Assembly: GCA_913031645.1 (NCBI GenBank)
Contig: CAJWFB010000002.1
Location: forward strand, 1 to 64,000
Length of the DNA: 64,000 nt
Direction of reading: 5' to 3'
Origin: an uncultured Cellvibrionales bacterium
GTDB lineage: Bacteria; Pseudomonadota; Gammaproteobacteria; Pseudomonadales; Porticoccaceae
A program made the translations under genes and the position numbers. Each line of letters starts with the position of its first letter. Position 1 is the first letter of the stretch. Below are positions 36,876-45,498 of this stretch, piece by piece. The notes under the pieces were generated by a model. The model saw only the letters and a list, made by a program, of their open reading frames with translations. It made no database searches and was not told the DNA's origin.

Positions 36876-37900
36876 TGCTTAGAATTGCCATTAATGGTTA
36901 CGGACGCATAGGGCGCTCAGTTTTGCGCGCGCTTTATGAGTCGAATACTAGGCAGTGGGCACAGGTAGTGGCGATTAATGAGCCAGCAGATGCCAAGACA
37001 ATTGCTCATCTAACGCGTTATGACTCTACCCATGGGCGGTTTCCTGGAGTTGTGACGTTAGCTGAAAATACGCTGCTGGTGAATGGTGATGCAATTAAAC
37101 TTTGTCATCACCAGCATCTTCAGGACTTACCTTGGAAAGAACATAACATTGATGTTGTATTGGAGTGCAGTGGCAGCTTCACTGATCGAGCTGGGGCAGA
37201 GCAGCACCTAAATGCAGGCGCCAAGCGAGTACTTTTCTCGCAGCCAGCTGAGTCCAGTGTAGATGCAACCATTGTTTATGGTGTTAATCATAAAACTCTC
37301 TGCGGAAATGAACGTATTATCTCTGCAGCCTCTTGCTCGACAAATTGTGTTGTTCCAGTTATTAGCGTGCTTAATGAATACTTTGGCGTTGAGGGCGGGG
37401 TCATTACTACGATTCACTCTGCAATGAATGACCAACCTGTGATCGATGCCTATCACCACACGGATCTGCGTAAAACACGAGCGGCAATGCAATCTATTAT
37501 TCCCGTGGACACTGGATTAGCTCTTGGTATTGATCGCCTGCTTCCAGCGCTTGCTGGAAGGTTTCAGGCACAAGCCATGCGCGTGCCCACGGTTAACGTT
37601 TCAGCTATCGACCTATCCATCATGCTGAGTAAGCCGGTCGATGTAAATGCTGTCAATTCGGCATTGGCTGAGGCGGCTGGTGGCGTTTTACACGACGTTC
37701 TAGGTTATACCGAAGAGCCATTGGCGTCCTGTGACTTTAACCATGATCCGCGCAGCGGTATTGTTGATGCTAGTCAGACAAGAGTCAGTCAACAAAAGCT
37801 CGTAAAAGTATTAATTTGGTTTGATAACGAATGGGGTTATGCCAACCGAATGCTGGATACTTTGGAACACTGGTCAACGGGGTTTTCCGCAGAAGACTAA
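36875..37900 (+). CDS. epd: Erythrose-4-phosphate dehydrogenase (GAPDH family)
   Basis: Oxidises erythrose 4-phosphate to 4-phosphoerythronate for pyridoxal phosphate synthesis. It has 341 residues and starts with GTG overlapping the tkt stop. NAD fold [15 protein letters not shown]; nucleophile Cys in [51 protein letters not shown] is the Epd pattern, where GAPDH has HSYTGDQ. The position before pgk and fba matches E. coli epd. The tetrose substrate is made by the transketolase just upstream. A role as glycolytic GAPDH is less likely. Confidence 0.88.
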   Translation: MLRIAINGYGRIGRSVLRALYESNTRQWAQVVAINEPADAKTIAHLTRYDSTHGRFPGVVTLAENTLLVNGDAIKLCHHQHLQDLPWKEHNIDVVLECSGSFTDRAGAEQHLNAGAKRVLFSQPAESSVDATIVYGVNHKTLCGNERIISAASCSTNCVVPVISVLNEYFGVEGGVITTIHSAMNDQPVIDAYHHTDLRKTRAAMQSIIPVDTGLALGIDRLLPALAGRFQAQAMRVPTVNVSAIDLSIMLSKPVDVNAVNSALAEAAGGVLHDVLGYTEEPLASCDFNHDPRSGIVDASQTRVSQQKLVKVLIWFDNEWGYANRMLDTLEHWSTGFSAED

Positions 37901-37949
37901 ATTTACTTCTAAAGTTTACTTGTACATAAGGGAATCGGGAAAAGGGAAT

Positions 37950-39119
37950 ATGGCTGTAACCTTGATGACAGATTTGGATCTAAGTGGTCGACGGGTACTG
38001 ATCCGAGAAGACCTTAATGTGCCAATTGTGGATGGCAAAATTGCCAGTTCGGTCAGATTGAAAGCAGCTTTACCTACTGTTCGCCATGCCTTGGAGCAAG
38101 GTGCGCAGGTGATTCTTATGTCCCATTTAGGTAGACCTAGTGAAGGGGAGTTTAGCGAAAAATTCAGTTTGGTACCGGTAGCCGATTACCTAGGGAAGTT
38201 GCTGGGTGAGAAAGTAATACTAATTAAAGATTGGAAGACTGAACTGGCCCACAATACTCATCCGTTGGTGATGCTCGAAAATGTTCGATTCAATGTCGGT
38301 GAAAAATCCAATGAGGATGATTTAGCCAAGGCTTATGCAAACCTCTGTGATATTTTTGTTATGGATGCCTTTGGCACCGCCCATCGCGCTCAAGCGTCAA
38401 CCCATGGCGTCGCTAAATATGCACCTATTGCATGCGCGGGGCCCCTGTTGCACAAAGAGCTAAGTGCATTAGAGATTGCGCTTGCCGATCCAGCGGGACC
38501 CATTGTGGCTATTGTCGGCGGCTCGAAGGTATCAACTAAGCTTATGGTGCTAGAGAGTTTGGCCGATAAGGTGGATCAGTTGATTGTTGGTGGTGGTATC
38601 GCCAACACATTTTTGGCAGCGGCAGGTAAACCCGTGGGGAAATCTCTCTATGAGGCTGATTTAATTCCAGCAGCCAAAGCGTTAATGCTGAAAGCAAATA
38701 TTCCATTGCCTACCGACGTTGTGGTTGGAAAAGAGTTCTCTGCCTCCGCTGATGCTGTGGTGAAGTTAGTGGACGAGGTGGCTGAGGACGACATGATTTT
38801 TGATATTGGCCCTGAATCAGCAAAGTCCTTAGCCGCAATGATAAAAACCATGGGGACTATTATTTGGAATGGCCCGGTTGGAGTTTTTGAGTTCTCGCAA
38901 TTTGGTCGGGGCACTGAGGTTTTAGCAACTGCTATAGTGGAAAGTAATGCTTTCTCTATTGCTGGGGGTGGAGATACTTTGGCCGCGGTGGATAAATACG
39001 ATATCGCGGATCAAGTCTCGTATATTTCAACTGGCGGCGGCGCATTTTTAGAGTATGTTGAAGGTAAACAGCTTCCCGCAGTTGCCATACTAGAACAAAG
39101 AGCGGAAAAACAGATTTAA
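37950..39119 (+). CDS. pgk: Phosphoglycerate kinase
   Basis: Transfers phosphate between 1,3-bisphosphoglycerate and ADP. It has 389 residues, starting [17 protein letters not shown] at 37950 with AAAGGGA upstream; a longer frame starting inside epd was rejected. Substrate site [13 protein letters not shown] and [12 protein letters not shown] in the N-lobe; nucleotide site [16 protein letters not shown] and [12 protein letters not shown] in the C-lobe. Length is usual for bacteria. Confidence 0.97.
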   Translation: MAVTLMTDLDLSGRRVLIREDLNVPIVDGKIASSVRLKAALPTVRHALEQGAQVILMSHLGRPSEGEFSEKFSLVPVADYLGKLLGEKVILIKDWKTELAHNTHPLVMLENVRFNVGEKSNEDDLAKAYANLCDIFVMDAFGTAHRAQASTHGVAKYAPIACAGPLLHKELSALEIALADPAGPIVAIVGGSKVSTKLMVLESLADKVDQLIVGGGIANTFLAAAGKPVGKSLYEADLIPAAKALMLKANIPLPTDVVVGKEFSASADAVVKLVDEVAEDDMIFDIGPESAKSLAAMIKTMGTIIWNGPVGVFEFSQFGRGTEVLATAIVESNAFSIAGGGDTLAAVDKYDIADQVSYISTGGGAFLEYVEGKQLPAVAILEQRAEKQI

Positions 39120-39177
39120 AAGTCGAACATTTCGAGCTATAACTAAGACTGTATTAGAAACTAAAAGGATATTACTG

Positions 39178-40242
39178 ATGGCACTTATTTCACTTCGGCA
39201 AATGCTTGATCATGCGGCGGAATACAACTACGGCGTGCCCGCATTCAATGTTAATAATTTAGAACAAATGCGCGCTATTATGATGGCTGCAGATGAAACT
39301 GATAGCCCGGTCATTGTCCAAGCTTCAGCTGGAGCTAGAAAGTATGCAGGAGCGCCTTTTTTACGCCACTTAATTCAGGCAGCAGTTGAAGAGTGGCCAC
39401 ACATTCCTGTTTGTATGCATCAAGATCATGGCACTAGTCCAGCAGTTTGCCAGCGCTCCATTCAGCTAGGTTTTACCTCGGTGATGATGGACGGCTCTCT
39501 TGAAGAGGACGGTAAAACACCGTCATGCTATGATTATAACGTTGATGTTACGCGACGTACCGTAGAGATGGCGCATGCGTGCGGAGTTTCGGTTGAAGGT
39601 GAACTTGGATGTTTAGGATCACTAGAAACCGGTCAAGCAGGGGAAGAAGACGGGGTTGGTGCAGAAGGTATTCTTTCCCTTGAGCAGATGCTCACCGATC
39701 CTGAGGAGGCTGCAGATTTTGTTGCAAAAACACAGGTAGATACCTTGGCGATCGCCTGTGGTACGTCTCACGGGGCCTACAAATTCAGCCGCCCACCGAC
39801 CGGAGATATTCTCGCAATTGATAGAATCAAAGCCATACATGAGCGCATCCCGGGTACTCATCTGGTAATGCATGGCTCGTCATCAGTTCCTCAGGAGTGG
39901 TTAGCGATTATCAATAAATACGGTGGTGAGATTCCTGAGACCTATGGTGTGCCGGTCGAACAAATTTGTGAGGGGATTAAGCACGGAGTGCGCAAAGTTA
40001 ATATTGATACTGATCTGCGGCTGGCATCAACTGGAGCAGTACGCAAGTTCTTAGCAGAAAACCCTAGTGCTTTTGATCCACGCGCTTTTCTGAAAGAGAC
40101 GATTATTGCGATGAAAGATATAGCTGCCGCTCGCTATGAATCATTTGGAACCGCCGGCAATGCGTCAAAGTTAAAAGTGCTGAATTTAGACGCAATGACT
40201 GAGCGTTACCAAAGTGGTGAGTTGGACCCCAAAGTTTGCTAG
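39178..40242 (+). CDS. fba: Class II fructose-bisphosphate aldolase
   Basis: Zinc-dependent aldolase splitting fructose 1,6-bisphosphate. It has 354 residues, close to the long Calvin-cycle subtype of class II aldolases also found in heterotrophic proteobacteria. Features: [17 protein letters not shown], the zinc and catalytic site [36 protein letters not shown] and [16 protein letters not shown] precedes the ATG. It is last in the tkt-epd-pgk-fba operon. A pyruvate kinase gene, often present in such clusters, is absent. No clear terminator follows. Confidence 0.95.
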   Translation: MALISLRQMLDHAAEYNYGVPAFNVNNLEQMRAIMMAADETDSPVIVQASAGARKYAGAPFLRHLIQAAVEEWPHIPVCMHQDHGTSPAVCQRSIQLGFTSVMMDGSLEEDGKTPSCYDYNVDVTRRTVEMAHACGVSVEGELGCLGSLETGQAGEEDGVGAEGILSLEQMLTDPEEAADFVAKTQVDTLAIACGTSHGAYKFSRPPTGDILAIDRIKAIHERIPGTHLVMHGSSSVPQEWLAIINKYGGEIPETYGVPVEQICEGIKHGVRKVNIDTDLRLASTGAVRKFLAENPSAFDPRAFLKETIIAMKDIAAARYESFGTAGNASKLKVLNLDAMTERYQSGELDPKVC

Positions 40243-40377
40243 TGTAGAGCTGCATAGTGGTGGAGAATTTAGCATTGAGGAAGAGCGTTTTGTATTACCG
40301 TCGCTCCCTGATTCAAAAGGCTATAGGGCTGTTATTGAGGCCTAGTAGCAGACAAAATTTATCGTCTACCTTGCTAT

Positions 40378-41352
40378 ATGCAGGAGAGTGCTGTGCCAGA
40401 TAGCTATGATTTTATAAAGTCAGTTTTGGATGTGAGTACCGACAGTATTGTGGTGATTGAGGCCAGTGGTGAGGTTGTTTTTGCCAACACACACTGGAAT
40501 GAATTTGGCCGTGCTAACGGATTTCTGTCTACCTATGATTGGGGCGGAGCCAATTACCTTGCAGTGTGTGATGTTGCTGCAGAAAGTGGCGATGCTGATG
40601 CCGCACGCGCTGCAGAGGGAATACGGAAGGTATCTAGAGCTGAACAAGACTGTTATTATCTTGAATATCCCTGCCACTCTTCAGTGGGACAGCGATGGTT
40701 TATGATGAAGGTCAGTCAATTTGTGCTCACGGACACTCAGTATCTTGTTATTACTCACAACGATATTACACAGCGAAAAAATGCAGAGGAGGAGGTTGCT
40801 AAGCTTGCAAGACTAGATGACTTGACGGGCATCCCTAACCGCATAAATTTCGAGGAAGCTCTAAGCTATCAATGGAAACGAAGTATCAGGATGAAGACAC
40901 CTATCTCTCTGGCTATGATTGATATCGATCATTTCAAACAAGTCAATGACACCTATGGCCACAGTATTGGCGATAAGTACTTAACTTTTTTAGCATCTAT
41001 TTTTTCAAAAGTAGCTAAACGCCCAGATGATATCTGTGCACGTTATGGTGGTGAAGAATTTGTACTGTTGTTTGGCGACACCGATAAAGCTGGAGCCGTC
41101 CAAGTGATTGATGAACTTACTAAAAACGTGAGGAGTCTAAAAATTCCAAATGAGAACGCATCAACCAAACCTATTATTACCTTAAGTATTGGACTCAAGA
41201 CTCTCTACCCTACCAAAAATGACAGCTCTGAAGATTTTTTGCTATCCGTGGATAATTTACTTTATGCGGCTAAAAGAGCGGGTCGCGATACTATGGCGGC
41301 CAGTCTTTCCAGTGACAATCATCAAACAGCCGAATTTGAGATTGTAAATTAG
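40378..41352 (+). CDS. Diguanylate cyclase with N-terminal PAS domain
   Basis: Predicted to make c-di-GMP. It has 324 residues with no membrane segment. A PAS domain spans residues 12-135 (SVLDVSTDSIVVIEASGEVVFAN to VITHNDITQRKNAEE). A short helix then joins the GGDEF domain (residues 143-310) with LARLDDLTGIPNRINFEE, AMIDIDHFKQVNDTYGH and the active site RYGGEEF at 222-228. The inhibitory I-site RPDD at 215-218 lies five residues before GGEEF, so product feedback is likely. The PAS ligand is unknown. It starts an accessory stretch that continues to 43.4 kb. Confidence 0.9.
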   Translation: MQESAVPDSYDFIKSVLDVSTDSIVVIEASGEVVFANTHWNEFGRANGFLSTYDWGGANYLAVCDVAAESGDADAARAAEGIRKVSRAEQDCYYLEYPCHSSVGQRWFMMKVSQFVLTDTQYLVITHNDITQRKNAEEEVAKLARLDDLTGIPNRINFEEALSYQWKRSIRMKTPISLAMIDIDHFKQVNDTYGHSIGDKYLTFLASIFSKVAKRPDDICARYGGEEFVLLFGDTDKAGAVQVIDELTKNVRSLKIPNENASTKPIITLSIGLKTLYPTKNDSSEDFLLSVDNLLYAAKRAGRDTMAASLSSDNHQTAEFEIVN

Positions 41353-41411
41353 TCGTTATGCTCAATGATACAATAATTTAAAATCTTACTTTTTTATTTT
41401 GGAGACCACTG

Positions 41412-42263
41412 TTGCCAACGATTACCACAACTGATGTTTATACCGTAGGCATACCCATAATATTGGGACTTATCTGTCTGGAGGCGGTATTTTCAGCTTT
41501 TAGAAATCGTCAGTTTTATAAGCTGGGAGATACTGGCGGTACGGTTGGATTATTAGCGGGTAATGTCTTTGTGTCACTCATTACTCAAGGTTTCGTCCTT
41601 AGTCTTTATTTTTTCCTTTACCAGTTCAGAGTCTTAACAGTTAATGACGTAATGCCTGTTTGGGCAGCGTGGCTGCTGACCCTAGTGATGATTGATTTTG
41701 TGTTTTATTGGTATCATCGCAGCGCTCATAGAATTAGATTTTTATGGGCAATCCATATGAATCACCACTCTAGTGTGGAGATGAACTTTTCTGTTGCATT
41801 CAGGCAAGCATGGTTTGGCCCTATTTCTAAGGCACCGTTTTATATAATTATGCCTTTGGTGGGATTCGATCCCAGTATTACCGTAGTGGTGGCTCTCTTC
41901 TCAAGACTTTGGGGTGTATTGGGCCATACTCAGTGGATCGATAAATTGGGTTGGTTGGATGGAATTTTCAATACACCTTCTACTCACAGAGTGCATCATG
42001 GGACTAACCCTGAATACGTTGATAGCAATTATGGTAATTTCTTCATTGTGTGGGATCGACTCTTTGGTACCTATTCAAAAGAGCAGGCACCCGTTATTTT
42101 TGGGCTGGTGAAAAATTTGGAGACAAATAATCCCGTAAAAATAACGTTCTATACATGGTCTGCCATAGTGTCCGATGTCAAAGGTGCACAGTCGTTTGAT
42201 GAGATTCTTGGGTATATCTTTGGGCCTCCAGATTGGTCACCCAAAGATGCAAAAAATTCATGA
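41412..42263 (+). CDS. Membrane fatty acid hydroxylase/sterol desaturase family protein
   Basis: Diiron membrane oxygenase of 283 residues. Helices lie near residues 12-30, 48-72, 84-104 and 137-165. The His clusters are HRSAH near residue 106, HMNHH near residue 119 and HRVHH near residue 196, the FA_hydroxylase pattern. The start is TTG at 41412 with GGAG about 7 bases upstream; no ATG fits. Substrate is unknown: fatty acyl chains, hopanoid/sterol-like lipids or ether lipids are all possible. It is followed 42 bases later by the PqqB-like gene, probably in one transcript. Confidence 0.87.
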   Translation: MPTITTTDVYTVGIPIILGLICLEAVFSAFRNRQFYKLGDTGGTVGLLAGNVFVSLITQGFVLSLYFFLYQFRVLTVNDVMPVWAAWLLTLVMIDFVFYWYHRSAHRIRFLWAIHMNHHSSVEMNFSVAFRQAWFGPISKAPFYIIMPLVGFDPSITVVVALFSRLWGVLGHTQWIDKLGWLDGIFNTPSTHRVHHGTNPEYVDSNYGNFFIVWDRLFGTYSKEQAPVIFGLVKNLETNNPVKITFYTWSAIVSDVKGAQSFDEILGYIFGPPDWSPKDAKNS

Positions 42264-42305
42264 CAGTGACACCATTAGTGTCCATAAAAAAGCAATAGAG
42301 GCAAC

Positions 42306-43229
42306 ATGACTCGTCTTGGAAAGATGGTTTTTGTATTATTTTTGATGATACCAACATTATCTAATGCTCAGACTAACCCGCCTTATCTCTATATTTTAGG
42401 AGTTGCTCAAGACGCAGGGTTTCCTCAAGCAGGCTGTTTTAAACCTCATTGTATGCCTGGGTGGCTTAATAAAGAAAAAAGACTAAGTGCGACATCACTC
42501 GCTGTTGTTGACCATCAAAACCAAAAAAGTTATCTTTTTGAGGCAACCCCCAATTTCCCGGAGCAACTTTTTCTGCTGGAGCAGGAAGCCCCAAATAGTG
42601 ACCTGGCTGGAGTCTTTATTACCCACGCACATATGGGGCACTATACTGGACTGATGTATTTGGGAAGAGAGGCCATGGGAACTGAACAACTCCCCGTTTA
42701 TGTGATGCCAAAGATGAGGCAATATTTGCGTAATAATGGCCCTTGGAGTCAACTGGTTAACCTTAAGAATATCGTTTTAGAGCCTCTGAGTGACGCGTTA
42801 CCGGTGGAGTTTGAAAATCTTGAGATCACCCCCTTTTTAGTGCCTCACAGAGATGAATTTTCTGAAACAGTCGGTTTCTCTATAAAAGGCCCTAGCAAAA
42901 CCGCGCTTTTTATTCCCGATATTAATAAATGGTCTCAGTGGGAGAAGAATCTTGCAGATCAGGTAAAGGCTACGGATTATGCCCTAATTGATGCGACATT
43001 TTATGATAACCAGGAACTGCCAGGGCGAGATATGTCTCAGATCCCGCATCCTTTTGTAGTTGAAACCATGAACGCCCTATCAATGTTACCCAAAGAGCAA
43101 AGGAAGAAAGTCTGGTTTATTCATATGAATCATACTAACCCCTTACTTAGTGTAAATAGTCAGGAAGCAAAAGCGGTGCGCGCTCGCGGCTTTAATATCG
43201 CTAGTGCGGGCCTACGCTTTCCGCTATAG
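42306..43229 (+). CDS. Exported PqqB-like metallo-beta-lactamase-fold hydrolase
   Basis: It has 307 residues with a signal peptide ending near residue 22 (LSNAQT). The mature part opens LYILGVAQDAGFPQAGCFKPHC, a PqqB-like beginning. It has the metal motif ITHAHMGHYTGL, then VPHRDEFSETVGF and WFIHMNHTNPLL. PqqB is cytosolic and acts in pyrroloquinoline quinone synthesis; an exported stand-alone relative away from other pqq genes probably has another role. The third position of HxHxDH is Gly here (HAHMGH), as in PqqB. Function unassigned. Confidence 0.8.
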   Translation: MTRLGKMVFVLFLMIPTLSNAQTNPPYLYILGVAQDAGFPQAGCFKPHCMPGWLNKEKRLSATSLAVVDHQNQKSYLFEATPNFPEQLFLLEQEAPNSDLAGVFITHAHMGHYTGLMYLGREAMGTEQLPVYVMPKMRQYLRNNGPWSQLVNLKNIVLEPLSDALPVEFENLEITPFLVPHRDEFSETVGFSIKGPSKTALFIPDINKWSQWEKNLADQVKATDYALIDATFYDNQELPGRDMSQIPHPFVVETMNALSMLPKEQRKKVWFIHMNHTNPLLSVNSQEAKAVRARGFNIASAGLRFPL

Positions 43230-43240
43230 GAGATTTTAAG

Positions 43241-43429
43241 ATGCCCTTAGCTTTAGTTTTTTTCTTGGCTACTCTAGCAAGTGCTTATGTGTGCTACACC
43301 GTGGCTAATGAGCGTCACGCAGATACCCGTTTCTGGTTATGGATGGGAATTTTATTCGGACCCTTGGCAATACCATTAGTGTTTTTTTCAAGGGCAGTGA
43401 GTACTGATAAAAAAAACGCTAATAGCTAA
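43241..43429 (+). CDS. Small two-helix membrane protein, function unknown
   Basis: It has 62 residues. Helix 1 is near residues 2-20 (LALVFFLATLASAYVCY) and helix 2 near residues 31-50 (FWLWMGILFGPLAIPLVFF), with a polar loop and a charged tail. AGGAG lies 8 bases before the ATG, and it starts 11 bases after the PqqB-like gene, so translation and cotranscription are credible. I do not recognise a family. Confidence 0.65.
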   Translation: MPLALVFFLATLASAYVCYTVANERHADTRFWLWMGILFGPLAIPLVFFSRAVSTDKKNANS

Positions 43430-43435
43430 GCCTTT

Positions 43436-44719
43436 CTAACCAAACACGCCTTTGAAGAAAAAGAAAAACACAATGGCTAAACCAGCACCGGCGGGTAACG
43501 TAACGACCCAAGATAAGAAAATTGACCCTATCATACGCAAATTTAGTGCGCCGATACCACGAGCAAGACCCACGCCCAAGACGGCCCCCACTAAGGTGTG
43601 GGTAGTAGAAATTGGCAGTCCAGTGCCGGACGCGAAGACCACCGTAGCCGCGGCTCCTAATTCAGCAGCGAACCCTCGGCTTGGCGTTAATTCAGTAATT
43701 TTTCGTCCAATGGTCCCCATAACTTTGAATCCATAGGTTGCTAAACCAAAGACGATACCTGCCCCACCTAGTAATAATATCCAGCTAGGCATCGAGCTTT
43801 TTGCCGCAATATCACCGCCAGAGTTAACGACATTTACAACGGCAGCCAGAGGACCCACGGCATTAGCTACATCATTGGAACCATGCGCAAAAGCCATACT
43901 ACAGGCAGTGAAAATCATTAGTACCGCGAAAACGCGCTCGACATTAGCAAAGCGATTTTTTGCCTCCAAAGCCTCGTCACGCTCCACTCTCGCGAGTAAA
44001 AAGGAGCCAATAATCGCAACAAAAACACCAAACATAATCGCCCAAACTACTGACTCACCAAAGTTGAGTGATACACCAATGTCTTTAAAAACATGCTTGA
44101 GCCCTTTGAGGATGGTCACCATCGCCATTAAAAAGCCTACAGCAAACATGTACATAGGCGCATATTTCTTGGCACGCTCAAAAGGATCGTCTTGAATTAA
44201 AATAAGATTTTGCACACTACGGAAAATGGCGAATGAGATGGTGCCTGCAATTACCGGGGATACCACCCAACTGGCGACAATGGTACTGACCTTAGACCAG
44301 TTCACTGCATCCGTGGAAACACCCACCGCGGCAAACCCAACAATGGCCCCAACAATAGAGTGTGTAGTGGACACAGGCCAGCCTTTAAAGCTAGCAATCA
44401 TCAACCATGTGCCAGCAGCCAGCAGCGCGGAGAGCATGCCGAAGACAAGAAGGTCTGGAGAGTCTATAAATACATCAGTGTCAACAATACCTTTACGGAT
44501 AGTTGAAGTGACTTCTCCTCCCGCTAAATAGGCACCCGCAAACTCGAAAACCATGGCGATTAAAATAGCCTGCTTGATAGTGAGTGCTTTGGAGCCTACG
44601 GACGTACCCATTGCATTGGCTACATCATTTGCGCCAACACCCCAAGCCATAAAAAAGCCAAACAATCCAGCGAGGATAATCAGCAGTGTCCCGTACTCTG
44701 TAAATAGTTCCATAGCCAT
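43436..44719 (-). CDS. pitA: Inorganic phosphate transporter, PiT family
   Basis: Proton- or sodium-coupled phosphate (metal-phosphate) permease of 427 residues with about ten to eleven helices. The duplicated PiT signature is clear: GVGANDVANAMGTSVGSKALT near residue 27 and AHGSNDVANAVGPLAAV near residue 285; the second repeat ends GTGLPISTTHTLVGAVLGVG. It follows the DUF47 gene by 19 bases, the usual pair. Confidence 0.94.
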   Translation of the reverse strand: MAMELFTEYGTLLIILAGLFGFFMAWGVGANDVANAMGTSVGSKALTIKQAILIAMVFEFAGAYLAGGEVTSTIRKGIVDTDVFIDSPDLLVFGMLSALLAAGTWLMIASFKGWPVSTTHSIVGAIVGFAAVGVSTDAVNWSKVSTIVASWVVSPVIAGTISFAIFRSVQNLILIQDDPFERAKKYAPMYMFAVGFLMAMVTILKGLKHVFKDIGVSLNFGESVVWAIMFGVFVAIIGSFLLARVERDEALEAKNRFANVERVFAVLMIFTACSMAFAHGSNDVANAVGPLAAVVNVVNSGGDIAAKSSMPSWILLLGGAGIVFGLATYGFKVMGTIGRKITELTPSRGFAAELGAAATVVFASGTGLPISTTHTLVGAVLGVGLARGIGALNLRMIGSIFLSWVVTLPAGAGLAIVFFFFFKGVFG

Positions 44720-44738
44720 CAGTCTCTTGAATTAATTA

Positions 44739-45419
44739 CTATTTTGCTAGTAGGAGTTCGAGTTGATTACCCACGCGCTCGGCGGTGTCAGCTATTTCAC
44801 CAATATTATCAATGACGTTATAGAGGAACATAACGTGAATTGGTGGGATGTCGCCTTCTATTTTAAATAATCGATGGCGCAACTTGCGTTCTCTCTTATC
44901 AACTTTTTGTTCTTGCGCATCTAAATCACGAATCAATTTTTTGACAAACTTGACTTCCTGCCCAGTAAATCCAGTTTCAAGTAATTCGTCTAGTTCATCG
45001 ATGGCTGTACGGGCTTTTTCGCAGGTTTCAATAGTGCTTTTAACATAGGCAATGAAATCAGACTGTAAAGAGGTAGGAATATCCATTTCGCGGCCCAAGA
45101 CAATGCCACATACATCTTTAGCGGTGTTGGCTATATTGTCTTGTTGGGCCAAAATACCGAGTAAGTCACCGCGGGAGACAGGCATAAACAAGCTTTTCGG
45201 CATGTTTAGACGGAACTGCTTTTTTAACTCATCGGCTTGGTTCTCATCATCAGAAATTCTATCAAAGACTTCACTCGCTGTTTGCCAATCATTGGCAATG
45301 ACTGACTCGAAAAAGGGCTCTAGCTTTGAGGCACAGACCACAACCAGAGACATATGCTCTTGAAGAGGCCTTATAGGGGATTTTCCAAACAGGTTTGAAA
45401 TTGAATTACTAAATACCAT
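44739..45419 (-). CDS. DUF47/PhoU-like accessory protein of the Pit transporter
   Basis: Helical cytoplasmic protein of 226 residues starting MVFSNSISNLFGKSPIRPLQEHM, preceded by AGGAGG six bases upstream. Family-typical stretches are ADELKKQFRLNMPKSLFMPVSRGDLLGILAQQDNIANTAKD and LLETGFTGQEVKFVKKLI. DUF47 proteins resemble PhoU and are encoded with PiT transporters, and they are thought to modulate them. It is the first gene of the leftward pair. Confidence 0.9.
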   Translation of the reverse strand: MVFSNSISNLFGKSPIRPLQEHMSLVVVCASKLEPFFESVIANDWQTASEVFDRISDDENQADELKKQFRLNMPKSLFMPVSRGDLLGILAQQDNIANTAKDVCGIVLGREMDIPTSLQSDFIAYVKSTIETCEKARTAIDELDELLETGFTGQEVKFVKKLIRDLDAQEQKVDKRERKLRHRLFKIEGDIPPIHVMFLYNVIDNIGEIADTAERVGNQLELLLAK

Positions 45420-45441
45420 TGAGGACCTCCTAGATTCTTGC

Positions 45442-45447
45442 ATTATA
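45442..45447 (-). promoter_or_regulatory. Predicted -10 box for the DUF47-pitA operon
   Basis: A perfect TATAAT on the minus strand about 25 bases upstream of the start codon. A TTGACA lies only six bases before it, too close to act as its -35, so the -35 is unclear. Confidence 0.35.
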
Positions 45448-45498
45448 AGAGCTTGTCAAAAAAATGAAATACTTTTATCAACCATTTTAACGGCTTTT

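Noticed and set aside
36875..37900. Calling this gene glycolytic GAPDH (gap)
   Set aside because: The STNCVVP and [15 protein letters not shown] patterns and the tkt/pgk/fba context fit erythrose-4-phosphate dehydrogenase better. A dual role cannot be excluded.
37821..37949. N-terminal extension of Pgk by 43 residues
   Set aside because: It overlaps the epd end in another frame. The ATG at 37950 has AAAGGGA upstream and gives the family length.
45442..45459. TTGACA next to TATAAT upstream of the DUF47 gene as a consensus promoter
   Set aside because: The spacer is only six bases, far from the required 16-18, so the TTGACA cannot be the matching -35.
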